Made by a program: the position numbers and the translations under genes | In this document: positions 55,420 to 64,000 of the stretch, in pieces | How positions within the stretch are numbered: position 1 is the stretch's first letter | Layout of the letters: every line of letters begins with the position of its first letter | NCBI GenBank assembly: GCA_964016985.1 | Contig: OZ024825.1 | Span: forward strand, 30,185,893-30,249,892 | Source of the DNA: Anodontia alba | Lineage: Eukaryota; Mollusca; Bivalvia; Lucinida; Lucinidae | Length of the DNA: 64,000 bases | Reading direction: 5' to 3' | Notes under the pieces: generated by a model | Seen by the model: only the letters and a program-made list of their open reading frames with translations | What the model was told of the DNA's origin: nothing | The model's database searches: none

Positions 55420-55610
55420 CAGATCAGGTACTTTTTTCAACCAAAAAGTAGTGATATTGTTTGTTTCTTATTTTTCCATCAAAGCATATATTGCAGGTAC
55501 TCATTAGACGCATTTGCCCATTTTTTTTCTGGTGTACCTGCAATGTATGTTGTCATTTAGTAATAAGAAAAAAATTTATCTGAATACTCCTGTTATCTAG
55601 AACTATGATA
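55420..55610. repeat. HP-A element, eroded core
   Basis: TTCCAGATCAGGTACTTTTT begins it, TGTTATCTAGAACTATGA ends it, and the left core GCAGGTACTCATTAGACGC remains. Confidence 0.7.
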
Positions 55611-55641
55611 TTATCAAAATATGTTCAATTAAAACAATTAA

Positions 55642-55919
55642 CATTACGAAACACGCCTATTCAAGTATATAGAAAATTTCACGTCCAAAAACTGACAATT
55701 TTCAGATAAAAAGCTCTGATATTTTTTATATTTCTACTCAAAACATAGATTGTGGGTACTCATTAGAACCACTTTGGCGAGGCATTTCTAATGGGTACCT
55801 ACAATCTATGTTTTTGAGCCAAAATTAGAAAAATAATGTATGCCCCTGTAAACCCCAGTTTTACTATATAAAAGTGGGATTTACGGAGGTAAAAATCATA
55901 TAGGCATGTTTTTGTGATG
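55642..55919 (+). repeat. HP-C element, copy 4
   Basis: CATTACGAAACACGCCTATT to GCATGTTTTTGTGATG; the core is GGGTACTCATTAGAACCACT with TTTCTAATGGGTACC. Confidence 0.85.
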
Positions 55920-56004
55920 GGACAGAAAAAAATCTTTATTACTAAGACACATGGAAATTGTGGGTAAAAAGAGGAGTCCACTTTGTGTAGATAAAAATGG
56001 GGTA

Positions 56005-56055
56005 CATGTAGGAGGGCTGGTGGGGGGGGTGGTGTGGGGTGGGGGGGGGGGGATA
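56005..56055 (+). repeat. G-rich tract
   Basis: GGTGGGGGGGGTGGTGTGGG followed by a G12-type run. Confidence 0.85.
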
Positions 56056-56356
56056 ATGTTGTCTTTCAAATGGTCAGTTGCAGTAAGAAGTTAGATATGG
56101 TGTCTTTAATTTTTAATGGAAAGTATTTTCCTTTGTATTCCAAAACAGAGCTTTTCTCTACAAACTTTTATTGAGGATTGTTCCCTGTATAATCTTACAT
56201 AATGTCCCAAACAAAGATTTATTACCATTATTGATTTTGAAAATACTACACTGGTATGTGAAATTTAAAATTTGTTCTATTTATAATTATTAGGCTATTA
56301 TTATTGTTAGAATGCTTAGCAAATTTTGAATGATATATTTTTGTAATTTATTATTA

Positions 56357-56940
56357 CCATATTCGACCTAATTACCACACTGTGATGTTAGGTTTTTCAA
56401 AATAGCTAGAAAAAAACTTGTAAAATATCCACCTAGTAAAGACACACTTTAGAAGAAGATCAGCTATGGACTTCATGATAGGATGATTTAATGATGCTTA
56501 TGAGATATTTTTTTCTGATTTTCTTTATAAAAGCATATGTTATGGCATAGCTCTTGATAAGGCGCTTTTTCAACCAAAAAGTTTCTATATTTTTCTTATT
56601 TCTCGACAAAAACATACGTTGTGGTACTCATTAGAAGCGCTTCACCAAGGTGCTTCTAATGAGTACCCACAACATATGTTTTCATGGAGGAATAAGAAAA
56701 CTATTTACCCACTACCCACTCTTATCTAGACCTATGTTATGGGTACTGATATGATTTGCCTCAATAAGTCTATAAAAGCATATGTTGTTGGTACTCATTT
56801 GAATTGCCTCAACTTTTAAATGAGTACCAATAGCATATGCTATTATAAAGAAGCAGATAAAAAATACATGGCTGTAATCTGAAGACTGAAATGCTTGACT
56901 GTGCACTCACAGGGATATGTGCAATAATTAGATGGAATAC
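56357..56940. repeat. Large HP-A relative (copy 2) with HP-A nested
   Basis: The ends CCTAATTACCACACTGTGAT and TGTGCAATAATTAG match 37307-37800. An HP-A copy (56547-56737, ends GCATAGCTCTTGATAAGG and TTATCTAGACCTATG) sits inside between TTATG duplications. AGCATATGTTGTTGGTACTC and GAGTACCAATAGCATATGC form the inner hairpin. Confidence 0.75.
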
Positions 56941-57171
56941 GGTGATTGCATATCAAAGGTAAATCATATTTGTATGCATGATACACCTATATTGGTTTTC
57001 ATATGCTTTAATTGGATTTCATACATCTTTATTGGTTTTTCAAACTAACTCTGTGAAAGACATGCTGTGCATGGTATTGATATTTATACATGTGTTCAGA
57101 TTATTTTAAATAAACTCTTTTGGTAATATTTTTAGTGTGTGTTTTCTTTACAAACTCATTTTATCATTGCG

Positions 57172-57365
57172 TTAAGGTATGGTCCTAAAATTTCAAATAC
57201 TTTATTCCATACTTTTTTGGCATAAATTTTTAAAATGTAAAATACTTAGTGGAATGACAAACAGTATAGATCCTGATCAGGATCAGAATCTGATCTGGGT
57301 CTGCACTTTTTGCATATGCCATTTTGTAAGAAAACTTAAGTATACATAAAAAACATTTACCATAT
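57172..57365. repeat. HP-H element
   Basis: AGGTATGGTCCTAAAATTTC to AAAACATTTACCATATG. The core is GATCCTGATCAGGATCAGAA with GATCTGGGTCTGCAC. Confidence 0.7.
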
Positions 57366-57721
57366 GTATATCTGCCATCAGTGAGCCAAAAGAGCCTTAT
57401 CACATGTTTGTGCAGTCTGATCAGGGCCTTCATTGCCTGCTAACAAAACTGTTGGATACTATTTATCATTAACAGAGAAAGCCCTGTTCAGACTGCAGAT
57501 GCACAGGCCTTAGATGTTCTCCTGTCTTCAAGACAGCAAAAATGAGACCAAAAGTAGTACCACTCACTAACTATTTTATTGCCCTCACCTAGGCATATGC
57601 AAGATAGATCAAAGGCCTGTCTTAAAAAAGGTGATTATGAGATTCCAGCAAGGGGTTGTAAAGAGGCCTTCTGAAGGGTAATAAATTGTGTAGGACTATT
57701 CCTGTGCTCCAGCTCATGTGG

Positions 57722-57912
57722 TATTACCGTAATAACCCTAAGTACTGGGACATATAGGCCTTTGCAAACAGTGTAGACCCAGATCAGATGCCACAGAATG
57801 CAGCATCTGATCAGGATCTACACTGTTTGCCATACATACAGCAATAATTTAGACACATCAACAGGTAGCAGAATGTACTATTTCAAATTTTAGGAGAAGT
57901 ATGGTAAATAGA
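57722..57912. repeat. HP-G element
   Basis: TTACCGTAATAACCCTAAGT to AATTTTAGGAGAAGTATGGT. The core AGATGCCACAGAATGCAGCA is flanked by GTGTAGACCCAGATC and GATCAGGATCTACAC. Confidence 0.85.
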
Positions 57913-58250
57913 TAAGGTGTCCCAGTACTTAGGGTTATTATGGTACCTTTGGAACAGACAAATATGTCAATACTTAATTCCCCTATTTGGCCTCTACCTG
58001 TCTCGTTTATTGACAGTATACTAGGTTTTGTGTCCAGTTTCTTATCAGTGATAAGGCTAATGACCGAGACACATTTTATTTTCATGTCTTTAAAGGCACT
58101 TTTCTCGCATCGGAACTGTGACGTTATCAAAAAGTATACTAATAACTTGATAACCAGTAATTGTACCTTTCAACTGGGAGGCCGAACCTTTTGTTGATCT
58201 GAACTTGTTTTTATCTCTATATAAACACTGAAGTGAATGCTAAATGAAAC
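57913..58250. other. No gene recognised
   Basis: Unassigned sequence without hairpin structure. Confidence 0.45.
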
Positions 58251-58254
58251 AGGA

Positions 58255-58440
58255 AATACGGCATTTACTCAAAGTATTCAAACACCTTAACTTCTGATCA
58301 TTCTTGTAAAATCTGAACAAATCAATTTCACTACCTGATGTGTCAAAATCCCTGCTTTGTGAGTGGCAAACAGTGTGAACCCTGATGAGATGCTGCCTGT
58401 CCAAGTACTTAGAAGGTTTTGACATTTGAACTAATGCCAA
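58255..58440. repeat. HP-G left part
   Basis: GGCATTTACTCAAAGTATTC and GGCAAACAGTGTGAACCCTG then ATGAGATGCTGC; it breaks off mid-core. Confidence 0.55.
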
Positions 58441-58559
58441 TTATTTCACACTACACAATTCAGTTACCTGTCAAGATAGCCAAAATTGTATTGCTGAAAG
58501 CATGTCTTTTACTATTTTACAGGAATGAACTCGGTGATGTAACATGTCCTCTGCCCATA

Positions 58560-58990
58560 GTACACCGTATTTACCCTGAATACCATAACCCTTTACCAGG
58601 AGTGGATTCAGAGGGGGGTCCTTTTTGACGAAAATTTCATTTTCATGAGCAGTTTTGGATGAATCTGATAAAAGATACCGTATTTACTCTAAATACACAC
58701 TTTACTTTTTGTCGTCCATTTTATTACCTGTGAATGTATCAAAAACCTCAGGATGATTGGCAAACAGTGTAGACTCTGATATTAAGTAGAACCTGACATG
58801 CCTGAGCAAACAGTGTAGAGCCAGAACAGATGCTGCAAAATGCAGAGTCCGATCTGGATCTACTGTTTGCTCAGGCCTGTCTGTCTAAACACAGGGTAAG
58901 TACAACAGTTTGATCAAATCAAACCCCTCAGAAATTTTGAACTCCCTGTTAGATAATCGTGGATCCTCCCCTGTTACCATACTTCTCCAA
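58560..58990. repeat. Two or three overlapping HP-G remnants
   Basis: CACCGTATTTACCCTGAATA, TACCGTATTTACTCTAAATA and TTACCATACTTCTCC mark ends. GGCAAACAGTGTAGACTCTG and AGATGCTGCAAAATGCAG mark cores. Confidence 0.55.
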
Positions 58991-59279
58991 CAGTCCACTA
59001 CCTGGTGATGTCAAAAGTGCTGGTTGAATGGGAAACAGTGAACTTGAAACTGCTCATTTTTTACCTAGTCTACCCTGTATACTCAGGCATGTTTGTCCAA
59101 ATATTTACAGTAAATATAATCCATTGTTTTTTTTTCTAGTCAGAATTTTTCTGTGTTTTGTGCTAAACATGTCAAACATAACTGTTTACATTTCCATGGA
59201 TTATATTTCTGTGATTCTTCAACTTAAAAAAAAAAAGGAAGAAAAAAAAATAATTTGTGCAATTATTTCCAGAGTTTAA

Positions 59280-59480
59280 GGTGGAGAGATACACTTTCAA
59301 GGGAGCAACTCTCAAAACTATTTTTTTCTCCCCTCTGAAAAGGAGTACACTCTAAAAGGAAAGAATTTGCTCCCCTGGGGAGCAAATTCTTTCATTCAGA
59401 ATAGACCCCTTTTCAGAAGGATATATTCATGTAAAGAAAAGCAAACAGAAGTCATGACTTGTCTTCCTTATAATGATTAC
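59280..59480. repeat. HP-I element, full length
   Basis: CTTTCAAGGGAGCAACTCTC and GTCTTCCTTATAATG bracket it. The hairpin AAGGAAAGAATTTGCTCCCC, TGG and GGAGCAAATTCTTT is nearly perfect. CTCTGAAAAGGAGT and CCCCTTTTCAGAAGG are its arms. Confidence 0.8.
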
Positions 59481-59872
59481 CAAAAATTTACCCTCTGTAT
59501 CCAGTCCCCTTGATTTCTGGGGTCAAAATAGAATCAGTGTCCAAATTATGCTCTCTTACCCCGAGACGAAAATTTACTTTACTTTGCCGGATCTTTGAAT
59601 TGTTTAATTTTCATGTTGCAAAAATCTGAAATGTATACAAGTTTGAATAGAACTATTGTAGATTTAGGGAAACAGATTTAAATAAATCTTTGGACTTTCT
59701 TCTGGATTCCTTTTGTATAATGCTTGTATTTGTGATATTGATGTTTTCTTGCATAATGTATTTACATATAAGTTATAAAAATAAAATAAAGTTGAAACCA
59801 ATCTTTGTTCACTTTAACCTGAGCAATTTTGATAACCACACAGATTTTTCCATTAGCACACAGGAGCTTTTT

Positions 59873-60130
59873 TAACCCTTAGACTGCTAAGCAAAACTGT
59901 AGCAGACGACATTCTATGATGTTGTTTATGTATTTTTATTTTTATCATTTTTTTTATAATTATTGTTTAGAGAAAGTAAGGCTTGGCATTTCATGTGAAT
60001 CATCTGCATAGCAAACACAATTCACATGAAATGACAAACCTTACTTTCTCTGAAAATACAAAAAACAAAACAAACAAAAAACAACAACTAAAAGGTCTTT
60101 CTGCTGTAGTTGTGATAAGCGCTTAAAGTT
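59873..60130. repeat. HP-E element, full length
   Basis: TTAACCCTTAGACTGCTAAG to TGTGATAAGCGCTTAAAG. GTAAGGCTTGGCATTTCATG and CATGAAATGACAAACCTTAC are complementary across GAATCATCTGCATAGC. Confidence 0.8.
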
Positions 60131-60189
60131 ATAATCTTCAGCTGTTTGGTTTAAAGAGTATTATGTATTTCATTACATGTATGCAATGT

Positions 60190-60433
60190 ATTAGCAAGAA
60201 TTACAGGCAGACAACTGCGATTGGGATCTGAAAGAAAGCCGAAGGCATATATGTATTGGTCTCCTAAATATGTGTTTGGAAATGCTATGATATGTCCAAT
60301 GGTTTGGACTTTTGACCAAAAACAATTTTTTCTGCGGTGAGAAGCGCTGATTAATGCTGCAGAAACAAGAATTGTTAGAGGATCTATCCATTTTTAGGGC
60401 CTTTCCTACCGGCTCACACATCACACTGAAGAT
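60190..60433. other. Unassigned, coding-like composition
   Basis: Plus-strand frame RQLRLGSERKPKAYMYWSPK is open to a stop near 60340, but there is no recognised family and no convincing splice sites. Confidence 0.25.
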
Positions 60434-60590
60434 TACCATATTTATTCGGACACCCGGGCCAAGATTCATCAATTTTCTTACCATACTTGCCCTAAAATTT
60501 AAACCAGCATTTACTATCTGTGGATGTGTCTGAATTGTTTGCTCTGGACTGTCTGTCCCAATACTTTGGGTTTTACGGTATACAGACAAG
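60434..60590. repeat. HP-G remnant
   Basis: TTACCATATTTATTCGGACA and CTTGCCCTAAAATTTAAACC show end-like pieces in altered order; TGTCCCAATACTTTGGGTTT ends it. Confidence 0.5.
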
Positions 60591-60682
60591 CACCAATGGA
60601 ACTGATCAGACAAGGCAGTACTTTCACTGTTCACATATGTTCCAAAGACTAATCTCTTGTATGTGGATAAAAATGGGCTCAC

Positions 60683-60684
<2 letters not shown>

Positions 60685-60712
<28 letters not shown>
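60685..60712 (+). repeat. Poly-A tract
   Basis: About 28 A residues directly before the minisatellite. Confidence 0.95.
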
Positions 60713-60714
<2 letters not shown>

Positions 60715-63700
60715 ACGTAGGAACAGTGAAGAGAATATATGAGAACAATAAGAGGGCACATAAGAACAGCAAAGAGAATGTATGAGAACAGCAAAGAGAA
60801 TGTATGAGAACAGCAAAGAGAATGTATGAGAACAGCAAAGAGAATGTATGAGAACAGCTGCAAGGATACATGAGAACAGCATGACACCATATGAGAACAG
60901 CAAAGAGAATATATGAGGAAAACAAAGAGGACACATAAGAACAGTGAAGATACCATATGGGAACAGCAAAGAGAACATATGAGAACAGCAAAGAGAATAT
61001 ATGAGAACAGCAAAGAGGACACATGAAACAGCAAAAAGACCATAAGAGAACAGCATAGAGAATATATAAGGACAGCAAAGAGGACACATAAGAACAGCAA
61101 ATAGACCATATGAGAAGAGCAAAAAGAATATATGAGAACAGCAAAAGGGAAACATAAGAACAGTGAAGAGGCCATATGAGAACAGCAAAGAGGACACATA
61201 AGAACAAGAGACCATATGAGAACAGCAAAGAGAAAATATGAGAACAGCAAAGAGGACACATAAGAACAGGGAAGAGACCATATAAGGAGAGCAAAAAGAA
61301 TATATGAGAACAGCAAAAGGGAAACACGAAAACAGCAAAGAGGACATATGAGAACAGCAAAGAGGGCACATAAGAACAGAGAAGAGACCATATGAGAAGA
61401 GCAAAGAGAATATATGTGAAAAGCAAAGAGAACAACAAACATATGAACAGCAAAGAGACCATATGAGAACAGCAAAGAGAATATATGAGAAAAGCAAAGA
61501 GGACACATATGAACAGGGAAGAGGCCATATGAGAACAGCAAAGAGAATATTTGAGAACAATAAAAGAACAAATAAGAACAGTGTAGAGACCATATGAGAA
61601 AACAAAGAGAATATATAAGAACAGCAAAGAGGAAATATAAGAACAGTGAAGAGGCCATATGATAACCGCAAAGACAATATATAGGAACAGCAAAGAGGAC
61701 ACAGGGAAGAACCCATATGAGAACAGCAAAGAGAATATATGAGAACAATAAAAGAACAAATAAGAACAGTATAGAGACCATATGAGAAAACAAAGAGAAT
61801 ATATAAGAACAGCAAAAAGGAAACATAAGAACAGCGAAGAGGCCATATGATAACCGCAAAGACAATATATAGGAACAGCAAAGAGGACACAGGGAAGAAC
61901 CCATATGAGAACAGCAAAGAGAATATATGAGAACAATAAAGGACATATTAGAACAGCGAAGGGACCATATAAGAACAGCACAGAGAACATATGAGAACAG
62001 CAAATAAGACACATAAGAACAGCAAAGAGATCATATGAGAACAGCAAAGAGAAAATATGAGAACAACAAAGAGGACACATAACAGCAGAGAAAAAGCCAT
62101 ATGAGAACAGCAAAGAGAATATATGAAAAGAACAAAGAAAGTATACATATGAACAGCGAAGAGACCATATGAGAATAGCAAAGAGAATATATGAGAACAG
62201 CAAAGAGAATATATGAGAACAGCAAAGAGGATAAGAACAGCAAAGAGAAAATATGAGAACAGCAAAGGGAATATATGCAAACAGCAAAAAGGACACAAAA
62301 GAACAGGGAAGAGACCATATGTTAACAGCAAAGAGAATATATAAGAACAGCAAAGAGGTCACATCAGAACAGGAAAGAGGCTATACGGGAACAGCAAAGA
62401 GAACATATGAGAACAATGAAAGGACACATAAAATAGTGAAGAGGCTATATGAAAACTGCAAAAAAGAATATATGAGAACAGAAATGAGCATACATAAGAG
62501 CAGCGAAAAGACCATATGAGAACACATAAGAGAATATATGAGAACAATGAAAGGACACAAAAGAACAGCAAAGAGGCCATATGGTAACAGCAAAGAAAAT
62601 ATATGAGAACAATGAAAAAACACATAAAAACAGCGAAGAGACCATATGATAACAAAGAGGCCATATGAAAACAGTAAAGAGGACAAATAACAACAACGAA
62701 GAGGATATATAAGAACAGAGAAGAGAATATGTGAGAACAGTGAAGGGAATATATGAGAACAATGGAATAACACATAACAACAGTGAAGAGGCCACATGAG
62801 AATATTGAAAGATATATGAGAACAGCAAAGAGAACGTATAAGAACAAAGGAGAACATATATATGAGAACAGCAAAAAGGTCATACGAGAAAAGAAAATAT
62901 GACATATGAGAACAGTAAAGAAGATATATGAAAATTGCGAAGAAGACATATGAGAACAGTGAAGAAGATATATGAAAACAAGAAAAGTGAAGAAGATATT
63001 TGAGAACAGCGAAATGGCCATATGAGAATGTTCAGCAATGACACATTAGAACAGTGAAAAGGATACCGGTATATGAGAACGGTAAAAAACATAAGAATAA
63101 TGAAGATGATATATATGAGAACAGCAAACAGGCCATACGAGAAATGAAAAGATATCATATGAAAACAGTGAAGAATATATAAAAGAGCAGTGAAGAAGAT
63201 ATAAGAGAGCAGTGAATAAGGTATATGAGAACAGTGAAAAAGATATATTAGAATAGCAAAGAGGCCATATGAGAACAGAAAAGATGACATGAGAACAGAA
63301 AAGATGACATATGAGAACAGCGAAGAAGATATATGAGAACAGTGAAGAAGAGATATGAAAACAACAAAGAGGCCATATGATATCAGAAAAGATGGCATAT
63401 GAGAACAGTAAAGAAGATGTATTAGATCATCAAAGAAGACATGAGGAGCGAATATTAAATGACATATGAGAACAGTCAACATTACACATTGGAACAGCGA
63501 AGAGGTTAAACGGGCATAACGAAAATGGCATATAAGTACAGCGAAGAGTAATTATGAAAATAGCAAAGAGGATATATGAGAGACAGCGAAAATTAAACAT
63601 GAGACGAGCGAATTTGGACATTTCAGAACCACAAAGATGACATGTTAGAATAGCCAATATGGCATGAGTGCAGCTAAGAGGACATTTCAGAATAGTAAAC

Positions 63701-63758
63701 ATGGCATATGAGAACAGCAAAGAGGGCATCAGAAGAGAAGAGTGAACTACATTTGTAT
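60713..63758 (+). repeat. 3-kb minisatellite, 22-bp unit
   Basis: The consensus unit is near AGAACAGCAAAGAGAATATA plus TG, with variants ending GGACACATA or ACCATATG. Units are most regular at 60778-60860 and become more divergent towards 63.7 kb. On the minus strand the unit has no stop codon, and 22 is not a multiple of 3. All three minus frames therefore stay open for hundreds of codons with a 22-residue period; these are not genes. Confidence 0.95.
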
Positions 63759-63759
63759 A

Positions 63760-63996
63760 TGAGCCAGCGCACGACAAAACCTACAATAAGACCTGAGTGA
63801 CCTGTACAGACTCAGATCAGACTGTACACCCATCCAGTATGGCAAGGGTTCTTGTTCTTGTGTTGTGGATAGTCCTGAGGCTGTAGAAGGCACATGCGAT
63901 CAGCGAACTCTGATCAGACTGCGCGGATGTGCGGCTGTTCTGAGTCTTCGATGGTCGCACAAGTAATATTGTAGTTTTTGTCGTGCGCTGGCTCAT
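63760..63996. repeat. Inverted-repeat element, copy 2
   Basis: TGAGCCAGCGCACGACAAAA and TTTTGTCGTGCGCTGGCTCA are perfect inverted ends, flanked by TATA. Internal CACATGCGATCAGCGAAC matches the 45222 copy. It closes the window. Confidence 0.9.
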
Positions 63997-64000
63997 ATAT

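Noticed and set aside
58500..58630. Possible exon after TTTTACTATTTTACAG at 58522
   Set aside because: The acceptor looks good, but the frame runs straight into an HP-G end and has no partner exon.
60191..62362. 723-, 442- and 412-codon minus-strand frames
   Set aside because: They are translations of the 22-bp minisatellite in all three frames, with a 22-residue period and no domain.

Overview
The window is eukaryotic, spliced, AT-rich nuclear DNA from an animal. tRNA-derived SINEs, Tc1/mariner elements, diverged 150-180 bp dispersed tandem repeats and very dense short palindromic elements together suggest a bivalve mollusc; that assignment is inference. Only two protein-coding host genes can be assembled, both from short exons that simple ORF reading misses.

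Gene 1, minus strand, 26160 down to 16358: IFT25 (HSPB11), a 141-residue intraflagellar transport protein in four coding exons with matching splice phases. Its 6.3 kb third intron carries an apparently intact mariner element (18008-19350). Gene 2, plus strand, 36841-49853: a 434-residue class IV (SIRT6/SIRT7-type) sirtuin in seven exons. An easily missed exon (40458-40546) completes an N-terminal Cys/His cluster. The two genes diverge from a roughly 10 kb repeat-filled interval (26.5-36.8 kb).

Region by region: 1-9.3 kb, palindromic elements, a 168 bp tandem repeat, a CpG-richer promoter-like stretch (6.9-8.7 kb) and a 366 bp fold-back element. 9.97-11.8 kb, a dead Tc1 element inside a palindromic element. 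12-16.3 kb, dispersed repeats. 16.3-26.2 kb, IFT25 with repeat-rich introns. 25.4-27.2 kb, two LINE reverse-transcriptase tails. 28.1-30.6 kb, a 180 bp repeat array interrupted by about 1 kb of foreign sequence. 30.66-31.61 kb, a 954 bp whole-element fold-back. 32.8-34.3 kb, a transposon-like element with GGGGCGAGTTGTC repeats. 36.8-49.9 kb, the sirtuin. 50-60 kb, palindromic elements and SINEs. 60.7-63.76 kb, a 3 kb 22-bp minisatellite followed by one more inverted-repeat element.

The most distinctive feature is a population of more than 60 hairpin elements, 100-300 bp each, here named HP-A to HP-I plus single types. HP-A: ends CATAGCTCCAGATAAGG, core GTGGGTACTCATTAGAA. HP-B: ends TTAACCCTTGTCCTGCTGA, core GCAGATCCAGATCAGT. 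HP-C: ends GAAAACATGCCTATTC, core as in A. HP-D and HP-E: cores around GACATTTCATGCAAATT and GCATTTCATGTGAATC. HP-F: ends TTAACCCTTAAAGC. HP-G: inner ends such as ACCATA..CTAAAATTT, core AGATGCTGCATTCTGTGGCA. HP-H: ends GGTAAATGTCCTAAAATTT. HP-I: core GGAAAGAATTTGCTCCC. Cores and ends are shared in mixed combinations, which suggests modular exchange. Elements are nested: SINEs, Tc1 and other hairpins sit inside hairpins with visible target duplications. None of these elements shows a transposase of its own.
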